Source: Mimachlamys varia
Taxonomy: Eukaryota > Mollusca > Bivalvia > Pectinida > Pectinidae
Direction of reading: 5' to 3'
DNA: 64,000 bases
Assembly: GCA_947623455.1 (NCBI GenBank)
Contig: OX392540.1
Location: 9,193,432-9,257,431 of the forward strand
The notes below the pieces were generated by a model. The model had not been told where the DNA came from, searched no databases, and saw only the letters and a list, made by a program, of their open reading frames with translations. Below are positions 1-11,354 of the stretch, in pieces. Numbering within the stretch: the first letter of the stretch is position 1; the number at the start of each line of letters is the position of its first letter. Both the position numbers and the translations under genes were made by a program.

Positions 1-285
1 TGTGTACTCTAAATCTGCAGTTACATGTAGATCTCGACTGGAACATAGACTATCGAGTGCACGTGTTTCTTTTGAAATCTCCGTAACCCACCGTCAACTC
101 ACACAGTATATGACACTTTTTTTTAATTTCGAGTTTGACTCTTCTATTCAACGAGAAAAGTTTTGTTGAAAACTTGCTTGATATGTCTCAGGGACGTATA
201 TGGACATATACGTCCCTGGTATGTCTGTATCACAGTTTTTTCATATTACATTTTTAACATAAATTAATAAATTGCGGATTAAAAC
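1..285. other. AT-rich non-coding DNA
   Basis: No coding region was recognised. The stretch holds the short palindrome at 189-218 and ends with the left copy of the target duplication of the foldback element that follows (278-285). Confidence 0.6.
189..218. repeat. 30-bp near-perfect palindrome, CAGGGACGTATATG type
   Basis: The arms CAGGGACGTATATG and CATATACGTCCCTG are reverse complements with a 2-base centre. A shorter relative with the same CAGGGACGTAT end lies at 6659-6684. It may be a minimal relic of a MITE whose ends start CAGGGAC, but no internal sequence is left to test this. Confidence 0.7.
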
Positions 286-671
286 CACAGGCACTTGTGG
301 CCAGGAGAATAGCCATATAAATATATAAATAACATAGCGAAATATGATAATTAAAATATAAAAACTGAATTTTCAAATTTTCTTTTTATGTTATTTATCA
401 TCTAAAACCATATTGAAAATAATTGCCAAATTTCAGCTTGATACGTCAAGAGGTTTAATTTAACAAAAAATCGACTATCTTTTTTTTGTGAAATTTAACC
501 GCTTGACGTATCAAGCTGAAATTTGGCAATTACTTTCATTGTGGTTTTATATGATTAATAACATAAAAAGAAAATTGCTTAAGTCAGTTTTTATATTTTA
601 TTTTAATTATTCATATTTTGCAAATTATCTATATATTTATATGACTATTCTCCTGGCCACAAGTGCCTGTG
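286..671. mobile_element. Foldback MITE with 8-bp target duplication
   Basis: The element begins CACAGGCACTTGTGGCC and ends with the reverse complement, GGCCACAAGTGCCTGTG. The similarity between arms continues inward (for example TTGCCAAATTTCAGC near 424-440 is mirrored near 515-531), so the whole 386 bp is a diverged foldback. It is flanked by identical 8-bp repeats ATTAAAAC at 278-285 and 672-679. An 8-bp target duplication is typical of hAT-type transposition, but no transposase is encoded and the superfamily is an inference. A 62-codon ORF inside the right arm is incidental. Confidence 0.85.
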
Positions 672-679
672 ATTAAAAC

Positions 680-2217
680 CAATTAAGTAATCTTCTCATC
701 TTATTTTCAAAAGATGTTCCATGTTCATTTCTTGTCAGTAAAACAAAGGGGTTTTCAAAGATCTAATCTTATTTTTTCTCAAACAGAATTCGAAATACAT
801 TGTCTTGATTTCTATTTCGATGTATGTTCCTGAAGACAGGTAACATCAGGATTTCGCTCATATTCTATTTATTTTACAATATTCACGATTTGAAATGGTT
901 TTTTTTATACTGCATAGACATAAATGAATTATCAATGGATAGAAAGCTGTTAACTTTTAATATACACACCTATAATTTCTCAAACATATATAAGGATAAA
1001 AAAAGTCGAAATGTGATACCCGTCAAAACAGTTTATACAGGTCGAAAGCATTGATAAAAGTTATATATTTTTATTTTCCAATATACGTACATCTTATTGT
1101 ACGTATAAAAAAGGCTGGTCTTGTCGTTCTATATGACGGTACTAACTGTTCTTCTTTGAAGTCCAATAAAATATATGGTTTTCGAAGTTCCGAGTCTATA
1201 CACGGAATTAGATTATATCTAAGTCCGTGGTCTAAAGCAACACAAATATCCTTTTCCTTATCTGTTTGTTTAAGGTTGTTTCTAGGTAGTTTTGTATTTA
1301 TACAGCCGACCGACATGCATTAAAAAAATTTCAGAGTGCATTTTAAAAGGTATTACGATCAGTTCCTGCTGATATGTGCATGCAATCAACGTGACCATCA
1401 GTGAATACACACGCCGTTTTAGCGGTGTTATATGAAATAAAATATGAAAAAATTAATACCTAATCATATCAAGTGCATGTTTTGAAGTCTTTCCGCAAAA
1501 TAATAACCTGTTAATCATGTTAGCGAGTCTGGCGGTTATTGATTTATGGTCGAGTGGTCATGACCACGTGTGCCGCACACCTGTGGAACTCCCGACCCCC
1601 ATCACCACTAATTACGGCCCCCTGGGGCATACAACACCTTGGAATTATCAGTAGGGTCATTAATGAAGCCATACAACCTTGATATATAATAAGTGTCATA
1701 TTCTTGAATAGAAGACTCTATACAAATAACAAGTCGTGATACGATTCACATAATTTTAATATAATGACTACACAAGTCTATCAGTGCGGTCACCGTTGTG
1801 ACGTCACTTCCGGTCGTATGGCAAAATCGGGGATTTTCTGATTTGCGTTCAGGTGTGAAATTTAGAAAAATGGTCAAAACTTCGTAATTTTTACAAAAAA
1901 ATTTTTTTCGTGAGAATTATCTCACTTACTATTTACCAATCTTTCCATACACAAAAAATGGTTTTGCACTACAGTTACTCTTTAATAGAGTGTCCTTCGA
2001 ATGAAAAAACGTATAGGCTGCATGTCATACACTAGCTACAGATTAGATTCACGTCGTCTGTTCGATTGTCAATATATTGCACTCGCCGTTTATTTTCTCA
2101 TTACTCTTGATGTCATATCAATGAGCTATACAAACACTTTACTTCAATTATAGTAGTTAATAACACAAAGCATGGATTACTGAACCCGTAACACTATTAT
2201 TACTAGACATCCCGAGC
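680..2217. other. Non-coding stretch with small palindromes
   Basis: No gene was recognised. There is a hairpin with 8-bp arms ATACGTAC/GTACGTAT at 1083-1106. There is also an imperfect palindrome near 1201-1228 (CACGGA...TCCGTG around AGATTATATCT). Overlapping ORFs on both strands at 1051-1323 have no recognisable domain and look like chance. Confidence 0.5.
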
Positions 2218-2392
2218 ACAGGAACCTGATAATTTGTTACAGCTAGTTTTGGATCTAAATTGTGGAAATTAAGAGTAATTTTATACTTTTGGGGGTTTAG
2301 ATCAATTTTCGATAAAAATGACTCCTCAATGATGATTCGAAACGCCTAAGTTTAGGTCCAAAACTAGCTGTTATAAATGTTCAGGTCCCTGT
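2218..2392. mobile_element. MITE family 1 (ACAGGGACCTGA termini), copy 1
   Basis: About 175 bp, with terminal inverted repeats of roughly 35 bp. The left end reads ACAGGAACCTGATAATTTG and the right end, in reverse complement, reads ACAGGGACCTGAACATTTA. Both arms contain the diagnostic block CAGCTAGTTTTGGA. The interior contains TTTAGATCAATTTTCGATAAAAA, shared with the copy at 14092. Other copies are at 5982, 13173 and 14092. No clear target duplication is visible here. Confidence 0.85.
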
Positions 2393-4290
2393 AATCCCGT
2401 CAAAGAGAAATTTGGGGGGGGGGGCTTTTTATTTATTAAAAGATAGAATATATAAATACCTGTTCGCGCGAGGGTCATTAATTGAATGGAGTTCGGCACA
2501 ATTTCAAGGATATACATACATGAATTCATTGTCTCCACTTGTAAAGTCAACGTTTTCCAATGAGCAAAAACAGCTTAACACACGATAGTTATAAAAAAAC
2601 GTCAGTATATATATATTCCAATGCGATTCCGGGATCTTGTTTGGGTAGACTAAAGGTTACACTTAAAGGACTACAGGTAAAGTATACACAGGGCTTGTTA
2701 TTACAATATTATGTCATAAATTGTTAAAGGAAATACAATAAATTTCAATTTAAATAAATGATACACAAAATCCTGAACGTGCAGCGTAATTAAGACAATA
2801 TAATATCAATCATATTGATTAGAATAGCTTTACCAAGCAAATGGCATATCATTGATTTTAGGAATTTTGTAAAACAAATAAGTTCGTTATAATTATGTTG
2901 ACAGATTTCAAAAACCAATTCATAACACAATCAATTGCTTTTAACAATAAGCTCCCCCTTCCTTCGTTATCAATGTTTACCTTGCCAGATCACGGAAAGT
3001 GTGAAGATTTAGGCTGTCATGTAATTAAGATAATGACACCCACCTAGTCAACGTTTACCTATATACGGTTTGATAGCAGAAGGTGTGAAGATCTTGAAAT
3101 AATGACCCGAGGGCCCTCATTGTTTGACGAGAATATGTCATCACACCTGAATGATTTTTAAGTCTATGTGCTGTATATTTAACAATTCCACAAACACTTA
3201 CAATTGATAGACATTAAGTAGCTAAATAAAACTTCCATATAACATTTACGTACATGCTTTCTAATTTGCTTTATTCAACATGACGTACATTATATACGTA
3301 TATCATTATGACGTATATTACACAATGCAAGATATAGAGCATATTTATATTTAGATGCTAATTAGCCTATACAAAATAACAAATAGCCTCATGACAGTAC
3401 AATCAGATCAAATACGCAATATTTCAGAACAGGGCAATTTACTTGTATTAATTGCGTGTCTATTCCCCAAATACAATATACACACCTTCTTTAAACATTT
3501 ATAATTTTTATTTATAAATTGTTTTTACCTGCACATTACACAGGAACATTCATAGCTCACTACTAGGAGACAAATTCCTTTTTTAGAAGAAGTTAAGCAA
3601 TTTATATTATTTGGTATTATATATTTACTATTATAATATTAGAAGTCAATCGCTCTTTGCTTACAAAATGTTACGAAGATGAGGGTACTGGATCGTAACC
3701 CTTTCAAGTTTGTAAGCTAAGATGAAGTCAATCGGGCTCTTTAATTTTCCCAAGATACCATCTATGTATATAAATTGTTCCGCATTCGAGATGCGAATTA
3801 GAGTGAGGAAAGTTAAAATTAGATGAGTCAATATGACACATTTACCCCGCTGAAAACCAGACAAGTACTTTTTTGCGGCGAGTGTGTATGCCTATTTCCC
3901 CAAGGATGTGTAAAGGATAGAACCACTGTAATAACGCTCTATCGGAATCCTGTGTACCTGTCTAGAAATAGATTATTGTAAACAGAGGAATTAAGGGTAT
4001 GGCTAATAACATCTTTGTTTTCATGATAAACATTCGACTTAACCTTTAAAAATCATACACATTTATAGAAAAAACCATACAATGCATGTAACACAAGACG
4101 TTGAGATCATTACCAACTTAAATTTAAAAGAATTTAATTAATTACCCAGTCTCTCTCTTTTTAGATTTGATTATCATACGTATTGCATTAGGTTATAATT
4201 ATTTTATATCCTGATAATGTTTCATATATCGTTACGTTTCTCCCGCTTTCTCGCTAATGAACAACGGAATGAGATGAGATTATCAAGTCT
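2393..4290. other. Non-coding stretch; no gene seen
   Basis: AT-rich DNA with an 11-base G run at 2414-2424 and short TA-rich microsatellites. No ORF with recognisable content, RNA gene or transposon end was identified. Confidence 0.5.
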
Positions 4291-4402
4291 ACAGGGACAA
4301 GTTACAATAGTAATATATGTATAAAACAAAGGGTTCGATGTTTATATCGACCCACATACATTGCATGTATACATATATCACTATTTTAACGTGTCCCCTC
4401 TG
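4291..4402. mobile_element. MITE family 2 (GGGACACGTTACAATAGTAAT termini)
   Basis: A roughly 112-bp foldback. The left arm reads GGGACAAGTTACAATAGTAA and continues to ATATGTATAAAA. The right arm ends CACTATTTTAACGTGTCCC, the diverged reverse complement. The centre is GTTCGATGTTTATATCGACCC. The same ends and centre recur at 6192-6378. No protein is encoded. Confidence 0.75.
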
Positions 4403-4714
4403 CTAAGTCTGTGCCGTAACTAACAAATCATTGTCTACGTACAGATATCGTCTCCGTGTCAGAATCTTGACAGTGAAATTTTGAGGCGACAAAGCATGCA
4501 TAATTGCATTTGTCCGTTTAGTCATTTCGTCACCAAAATGTTCATGTGTAATAATGTGACGAAATGGCTTGCTGCAAGATTACAGGTCATTGGAAAATTA
4601 AGTAAAGAGGCGACAGAGGTCTTATGAACGTGACCTCTTATGGGATGTTGTCAGATCCTTGTAAAACGGAGTGAGAACACGGATCTGTATTTTAATCAGA
4701 TTGCATACAACATG
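4403..4714. other. Non-coding; no feature seen
   Basis: No ORF, repeat or RNA gene was recognised in this short stretch. Confidence 0.5.
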
Positions 4715-5025
4715 TATACACATACGTCTACGATGTAGATATCGTCTCTGGTTAGAGCGACAGACATCACTTATAGCGCTACCCGAGGTCAGTACCCAGC
4801 AGGAAGCCAATTAGACTAATCCTGTTATGTAATAAGATGAACAGGTGATGAGGTTTTCGCATGAGTGGCTACACGACGTCTTCACAGGTATACACATACG
4901 TCTACGATATAGATATTGTCTCTTGGTAGAGTTACTGACATCACTTACAGCGTCACCCGTGGTCAGTTCCCAGCAGGAAGCCAATTAGACTAATCCTGTT
5001 ATGTCATAAGATGGACAGGTGATGA
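4715..5025. repeat. Two imperfect direct copies, 174-bp spacing
   Basis: About 136 bp starting TATACACATACGTCTACGAT is present at 4715-4851 and again at 4889-5025. The copies differ by scattered substitutions but share blocks such as CCAGCAGGAAGCCAATTAGA and ACAGGTGATGA. About 37 bp of unrelated sequence separates them, so the duplicated period is 174 bp. Short ORFs here have no recognisable product. Confidence 0.85.
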
Positions 5026-5981
5026 TGTAACTCCAATATGGTTTCATTTATCGTTTCAATTTCTCTCCATGTGCACATCTTTAAATAAATTCTTACAAAA
5101 CACACATTTGATTTTATTCTTTTCCATCATCTTAATTGGCAAAATTACATGTAGTTTTGGAATGGAATGTTTTACATGTGTACAGAGATGCATACAAGTA
5201 TTTGCACATACATGTAATGGTATATTTAATGTCGACCACATTTTTTAGTCAATGTATAATATTGTTGTAATAACATTAAAAAGGACAACAGGTAGATCTA
5301 TTTGAAATTAACTTAAAAGTTGAATCGATGAAAGTATTGTCAGAAAAAATGTCATGAACACGTATATGAACTGCACAGTATGATTATCTGGTCACATCGA
5401 GTACAAAAATTACAATGTCATATGTAAATTTCCGTATGGAATTTTATACAAAATAACAGAGAAAGTTTATCTGATTACATTCATTCGTATCATAGTAATA
5501 AACGTGATCTTTTTGAAGTAGCGTTTATCATTTCTAATGCATGTTACATTATTGTTGGACAATAACTCCTTCGCAAATGGACGTCGGTGAAAATTCCAAA
5601 CTCAACATATGCGATACATTGTAAAATAAAATGATATTCATCCTCCAGTTCGTTAGATCTATATAAATAGCAACATCTATATAGCAGTTACAATTTCATT
5701 TACTAAGCTCTGGTTATCCCTTGCTTAGTCTATCTCAAGAGCTAGACAATATGGCTGTGATCACGCCTGAATCCCATTAGGATTTCATATCCCGGCGAGA
5801 TTTTGCCTTCTCGCAGAAATCCCAGTATTAATCATATTTGAATCCTACTGAGAGTTCATATCTCTCTTGGATATGATCATACCGGTGAGCTTTTACCCTC
5901 TCACTGGACTGGAAAATGGACTTGACAATGAAACTGATGTACAGGATCGGATTTAGTCTGGCCCCACACCAAATCTGGATC
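5026..5981. other. Non-coding stretch; no gene seen
   Basis: AT-rich DNA with no recognised gene or element. Around 5750-5900 there are several loosely similar CCATTAGGATTTCATATC and ATTTTGCCTTCTCGC phrases, which suggest an old degenerate duplication that cannot be resolved by eye. Confidence 0.4.
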
Positions 5982-6135
5982 ACAGGGAGCTGAGAATTTG
6001 TTACAGCTATATAATAGCCTTCATGACCACCGAGGGAGGCATTTTTATCGAATATTGATCTAAAATTCATCAAAAGTGTAAAATTACTTTAACTTTAGGT
6101 AAAAAACTAACTGTAACAAGTGCTCGTGTTCCTGT
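5982..6135. mobile_element. MITE family 1, copy 2
   Basis: The left end is ACAGGGAGCTGAGAATTTG and the right end is a diverged GTTCCTGT preceded by AACTAACTGTAACAAGTGCTC. The interior shares GAGGCATTTTTATCGAA with the copy at 14092. The element is flanked on both sides by GATC (5978-5981 and 6136-6139), a possible 4-bp target duplication. Confidence 0.75.
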
Positions 6136-6191
6136 GATCTAACTGGGTGGTTCAACACAATACATCTATCTGTCAAAATGTCCAAATCACT

Positions 6192-6378
6192 GGGACACGT
6201 TACAGTAGTAAAATGCATAAAAATGTATAGGCTCGATATATACATAATACATGGACACGTTATGTATAATAGTTATGTATGTTTAAAATGTATGGGGGTC
6301 AATATAAAAATACCAGTTTAATATGTTATATCGATCCCCCATACATTTTATACATACATTACTATTGTAACGTGTCCC
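6192..6378. mobile_element. MITE family 2, partial copy followed by a full foldback copy
   Basis: A partial left arm GGGACACGTTACAGTAGTAA at 6192-6240 is followed by a second left arm starting GGACACGTTATG at 6253. The facing right arm ends TTGTAACGTGTCCC at 6378. The stem ATGTATGGGGGTC...GATCCCCCATACAT is nearly perfect. The arrangement suggests a tandem or nested insertion of the same family as 4291-4402. Confidence 0.75.
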
Positions 6379-7075
6379 TATGGGCTAGATCAGACTTTAA
6401 AACTTGGATAATAATGGAGTTTTGCCAAAGCTCGATTCAAATTATTGCTAAAATACAAAGAAACTGATGTTGATATTTTCTCTAATGAGAAAAATTAAGA
6501 TATAGATCCAAATAATATTACCAATCAAACCAGTAGATAAAACACAATGTATTACAATTAAGCATCAGATTCAATTTACACAGAGCTGCGAAATACATAT
6601 ACAAATTAATGAACTTTTTTTTCATTTTATTTTCAAGATTATGACGATAACTGATTAACAGGGACGTATAGGCCTATGTCCCTGCTGATTAATATGCATT
6701 TTTCTTAAGAAAAATTTAACTGCATATTAATTGCGTTGCATTAACCATGGTAATGACCATTATGCCTACACATATTCACATCGGCCTACCTGTCGACCCT
6801 TTAGGAATTTCCGACAATTTGCCGTTTTTATTGCATTTTTTATTTTAAATTTCCCGCCATAATCCGCCTTTGTTTACTTCAGTTGTCCCCCGTTTGAAAC
6901 TCTCTATCGTTTACGGTAAAAATATCATAAGCTTCCTGTTTATATTTCAAACCACGTTTTCCGTGTCGTAGTGTTTTGTCTTTACTTTCTGTCAAGGATT
7001 AATACTCCTACAAGATGTTAAGACCATAGAAAAGGAAGAAAACATCGTAAAATACGCTACGGAATATCAAATAAC
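6379..7075. other. Non-coding; possible 5' leader of the candidate exon at 7076
   Basis: The stretch contains the palindrome at 6659-6684 and otherwise AT-rich sequence. The last few hundred bases before 7076 have no recognisable promoter motif. Confidence 0.4.
6659..6684. repeat. 26-bp palindrome, CAGGGACGTAT type
   Basis: CAGGGACGTATAGG faces CCTATGTCCCTG. It shares the CAGGGACGTAT arm with the palindrome at 189-218 and is separated from it by over 6 kb, so this is a dispersed family rather than a local duplication. Confidence 0.65.
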
Positions 7076-7283
7076 ATGGGGAAAATGTATTCAGATGGCT
7101 GTGCTGTTCCGATAAGGAAATTTTGCTGTGCCGTCAAAATGGACGTGCTCGTGTCGGAAAAGACTCCGTGGATTATAATGGCAAGAGCCAATAATTATCC
7201 ATTGGACCCTACTGATATCTCGTCTGTCAATTCACAGAACTGTGTATCCATGCAGAACTTCTTTCCGACACCGGAATATCAAG
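7076..7283 (+). CDS. Candidate first coding exon of an unrecognised gene
   Basis: An ATG at 7076 opens 69 codons that run into a near-consensus splice donor, CAAG|GTAAGAA, with GT at 7284-7285. The open frame continues only three codons past the donor, so a splice there is plausible. The peptide starts MGKMYSDGCAVP and ends near FFPTPEYQ; it has no domain I recognise, no signal peptide and no transmembrane segment. A 638-bp transposon begins 54 bp downstream, which would lie in the intron. No downstream exon was found. It could equally be a chance ORF. Transcript evidence is lacking. Confidence 0.25.
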
Positions 7284-7336
7284 GTAAGAAATAATGATTG
7301 TTGTCTTGATTACATTGACAACATAAAATATTTTAT

Positions 7337-7974
7337 CAGGTTGGGCACAACGGCGCATATGGGAAATAGTCATGCATCTGGGTAACAGTTACTCATTTCA
7401 GTAACAATTTTGTTACTCATGGGTAATAATGTGAAATAAAAACACAAAGCCGTTTTAAACACTTGGAGTAAAAAAGGGCGATATTATTTTCACATAATCG
7501 AATAAACAATACAAAAAGGTGCATTAGTGCACAAAGAATATAATATGTTCTCTAACTTTAAAAAAAAAAGACAATGTATTGCCTCCATTTTTTATAATGG
7601 TGAAGAGTGGAGCTATAAATAGAATGTCAGTTTACCAGAGGCATGACGTCACTTATTGTGCACTGCATGCCCCCAATCGCTAAGCTGTTAGCACTATAGT
7701 CAATGGAGAACCAACTCGGTGATATTGTAACTATTGTTTGTTAATTTCAGAAAAAAATTGACAACAGAATTATAATTTTTGGTGCATAAATGCACCTTGT
7801 TGTATTACTTACAAACATATGAAAAGGATGACACCCTTTTTTGTTCCAAGAGTTTAAAAGGACTTTTAAGTGTTTTTATTTCACATTATTACCAAAACAA
7901 TTTTTTTTACAGAAATGGGTAACTGTTACCCAAATGCAGGACTATTACCCATATGCACCGCTCTGCCTAACCTG
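7337..7974. mobile_element. 638-bp inverted-repeat element with long terminal inverted repeats and TTTAT duplication
   Basis: The left end starts CAGGTTGGGCACAACGGCGC and the right end, in reverse complement, starts CAGGTTAGGCAGAGCGGTGC. The match continues inward for well over 100 bp, including GGGTAACAGTTAC and GTAATAATGTGAAATAAAAA. The inner arms also match (GGTGCATTAGTGCAC against GGTGCATAAATGCACC). Flanking 5-mers TTTAT lie on both sides, but in AT-rich DNA this could be coincidence. The interior has no coding capacity, so this is a non-autonomous element. Confidence 0.85.
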
Positions 7975-8739
7975 TTTATTATCTGATTATATTTGGCCAT
8001 TTGTGGTATACAAACCCAACATCGTGGCAAAATGTTCTATTTGTTGAAGGCGGTCACTATATGGTACTAGATTTAGAACGAAATGACCTTGTACAGGGGG
8101 CCAAGACATCTAGAACTACTAAAAGATAAATAATTCATGTCAAGCTAAGGGTATATATTATTAAACTCCACGGATTTACATTATGCTGTCTAATTATATG
8201 TTTGTGATAATGCCAAACATGTCAACAGTTCGAGGTTGAGTTAAATCCCATCTGATCAAATCTGAATTTTAATGATTTTTCAAACTAGGACTCGATTCCG
8301 TTAGAGTTTGGATTCAAGATTTTATGTGATATGATGACATAAGTCAAGTAATTATATGGATTAATATTAAAGTATTAGCTGCGTACACCGGTATTCACGA
8401 GGGAAAATGTATTTGATCAGTTTACACAGGTGTCCTGATTGATAGCGAATGTTGAGGTCAGATAGTGAAGAAAATTGTGATCCTGTGATTCCATTTTAAA
8501 TAAACTAAAAAAACAAATGGTACACATTTACGAATTATTTAAAATAAAAAAAAAGAAGACGGCCATGGTTACAGGATATTGGCATGCTGTTATTAACAGT
8601 CTAGGTATACGTTATGTATATTATTTTTCAAGAAAAGTCTATCATTGTTTTCTGTGTGTAATGTGAGGATTTTTTAGTGTTGGGAATCGGTAATCAATTT
8701 CAACAACGATGATCAGACATAATCGGTTAGTGCCAACTG
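7975..8739. other. Non-coding stretch; no gene seen
   Basis: No ORF, element end or RNA gene was recognised between the inverted-repeat element and the pearl-like fragments. Confidence 0.5.
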
Positions 8740-9044
8740 ATCAATTTTTTATTAATAATTGCCAAGCCTACCGTCATTTGCACTTATTGCATGGCAGACG
8801 GTACACGATGGCTATAGGTCATTTTTTAAAGATTATGTTACGGTAGTCTTACAAATTATTAATTTGAAAATTGATCGGTGCATAAACTTTCCTTCAAACT
8901 GCAATGTACTTCTTGATGAAGGGCTACCAAGTTTTGACCTACTGTCAAGGTCATAGGGGTCAAATATGTTAATATCTTTAGCAATAACCAACAATACTTA
9001 AAAAATCAGATGACCATTTAAGCCCATGGCATGGGCCTCTTGTT
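8740..9044 (+). mobile_element. Degenerate short pearl-like element
   Basis: The right end reads CAGATGACCATTTAAGCCCA then CATGGGCCTCTTGTT. This matches the right end (in reverse complement) of the large element at 25377-28435, including the terminal hairpin and CTCTTGTT. One diverged internal repeat is visible (GTCAAGGTCATAGGGGTCAAATATGT). Near the left end GATGGCTATAGGTCA recalls the GACTATAGGTCATC block of the big element. The left boundary is uncertain. Confidence 0.6.
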
Positions 9045-9082
9045 TTCACCAAGACTAAGAGGGCCACTATATGTTTTTTTTT

Positions 9083-10063
9083 AGGTCATGTGACCGAAAG
9101 GGTCAGGATAACCTATTGCCATCGTGCGCCGTCTGTAAACTTTTTCTTTAACAATCTTCTTCTCAATAACCAAAAGGCCCAAGATGCTGATATTTGGCCA
9201 GTAGGTACTCGGGATAGAGTGTTACAAAGTTTCCTCATATCAATGACCTTGACCTACATTTTGTACTTTCAAGGTCACAGGGGTCAAATATGTAAACATC
9301 TTTAAGACTCTTCTCAATAACCAAAAGGCCCAGGATGGTGATATTTGGTCAGTTAGTACCTGGGACAGAGTGCTACAAAGTTTCCTCAAATCAATGACAT
9401 TGACCTACTTCAAGGTCAAAGGGGTTAAATGTAATAAAATTCTTTCAAACAACTTTCCTCAGTAACTATAAGGCCTAGGGTGTTGCTATTATGCCTATAG
9501 CATGCTGGGATTAAGGGCTACAAAATTTCCTCATATCAATGATCTTGACATACCTTCAAGGTCACAGGGGTCACATATATATAAAAATCTTTAAGAATCT
9601 TCTTCTCAATAACCAAAAGGCCCAGGGTGCTGATATTAAACAGTAAGTACCTGGGATAGAGTGCTACAAAGTTTCCTCATATCAATGACCTTGACCAATG
9701 TTCAAGGTCACAGGGGTCAAATATGTAAAAAAAAAGTAAGAAACTTCTTCTCAATAACCGAAAGGCCTAGGGTACCGATATTTGGTGTGTAGCATGCTGG
9801 GGATATAGGGCTATGAAGTTTGTTCAAGTGAATGCCTTGCTTTCAAGGTCACAGGGGTCATATCTCTAAAAATGTTTCAAACACTTCTTCTCAGTAACAA
9901 AAAGTTAACTCGGGTATTATCACAATGCCGTAATGAAGGAATAACAAGTTTGTTCATTGACTCTTTCAGGTAACAGGTCAAATTTTGTTATATCTTTAAA
10001 CAGCTACCAACAGAAAATTATATAGATTGTTAGATGACCGTTGAGGCCCATTATGCCCTAGTT
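9083..10063 (+). mobile_element. Pearl-like element with five or six diverged internal repeats
   Basis: The left end AGGTCATGTGACCGAAAGGGTCAGG contains a hairpin (GACC...GGTC). The right end AGATGACCGTTGAGGCCCAT leads into a decayed terminal hairpin. Between them are diverged repeats of about 140-150 bp, each with CTCAATAACCAAAAGGCCCA, a GTTTCCTCATATCAATGACC block and CAAGGTCACAGGGGTCAAAT. The whole is in opposite orientation to the copy at 25377. ORFs across it are shadows of the repeat. Confidence 0.8.
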
Positions 10064-10589
10064 GGTACCCTTAATTTGCATAAGGTTACAGAATGTTATA
10101 CTGTAAACACAAGTTTGCACCGTTTGTTTACAATTGTCCCAAATTATTATGATTGGTGTGATATATCGCTAAAGATGGCACACCCCTACAGTTGGCTCAG
10201 TTAAGAATTTTTTACTATGTCATGATCAGAATAACTGAGGTCATCATTAGTTAATAAGGCTCCAAGACCAATTGTTCAATATTTTGTACAAGAACTAAAA
10301 TAAAATCATATCCATGGCTATAAAGTTGTGTGGGTTTTGAATGTTTGCTTTAATTTCTTTCAGAATAAGTTCTAAGATGTTAAAGGTGGATGGAAGAAAA
10401 CCAATCAGGGACCGATGCACAGATAAACGAATCCATTGATTTGATGCAAAATGTGGGTGTGCAAAGACTGCAGGAGGGCAGATTGATGCAAAGCCAGAAT
10501 TAATGTTCTAGCTAAATAAACATGTGTACATTGATTTTTATTTGATGTTGTTTTTAAGGGTCAGAAACACATCACATCGCCTTTCTGTA
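10064..10589. other. Non-coding stretch; no gene seen
   Basis: AT-rich sequence with no recognised ORF, element or RNA gene. Confidence 0.5.
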
Positions 10590-10828
10590 AGATCCGTCTA
10601 GGATTTCACTTGAATCTTGCAGGGATGTTACTGGAATCTGCTACTAACCTGCAGAATCACTGGGATTCTGCTGAAATTTCACTGGAAATCTGTCCGGATC
10701 CTGCAAGGATTTTACTAAGATCACATCGAGATCTGGTCCGGTATCATTGTGAATCCCATAAGGATCCAGCTGGGATCCCACTGGAAATCCTGTTGAATCC
10801 CACCGGGATCCTGGTGGGATTCCTGCCC
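10590..10828. repeat. Degenerate short-period repeat of GGGATCC/ACTGG words
   Basis: Variants of CACTGGGATTCTGC and GGATCCTGCAAGGAT recur roughly every 20-25 bp, with frequent GGATCC and its variants. Many words are self-complementary, so open frames appear on both strands (82 and 99 codons). Their amino-acid content simply follows the repeat. Confidence 0.65.
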
Positions 10829-11354
10829 ATATTTTCTCTTGTGATTTACCCCAGTTAGTACTCACAATGCTTTTAACATCAGGGTTGGCAAGCTGTTTAT
10901 TCACTGAAATCATTGAAAAATTGTACTTTTGGGGTTTTTGCATGGACTTTGATACATTTGAATCTCGTTATCTCAAACTTGTATTAACTTAAAGACCCTG
11001 TTTAATCTAGAATTCACATTAAGTATTCAAACCCACCTACCTCGAATACTTGGAAGGTTTTTTGTGTTCCGGTCGACTTTGAGATAACAAGGTTCAACTG
11101 TATAACACTGCCACATTTAAAACTTGCATGAACTTGATGATCCGTTGACTGTTAAAGTGTTATTTCCCGAATCACCAACAGGTATTGGGTATTGCAATGT
11201 CATAGTGACCTTAACCTCAAGTCAAAAGGAAAAAAAAGAATGGCACTTGAATTTCCCAGGTAAACACTATGAAGGTGAAGCAGGTAAGGTACTTCACTAT
11301 ATTTAAACACTTTGTATGCACATTTTTATATATGATAGCTTTGTAAAGCATTAA
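10829..11354. other. Non-coding stretch; no gene seen
   Basis: No recognised gene or element. A 60-codon ORF at 11124-11306 has no identifiable content. Confidence 0.45.

Noticed and set aside
1051..1323. Overlapping 90- and 81-codon ORFs on opposite strands
   Set aside because: No domain, and a palindrome in the region explains part of the symmetry.
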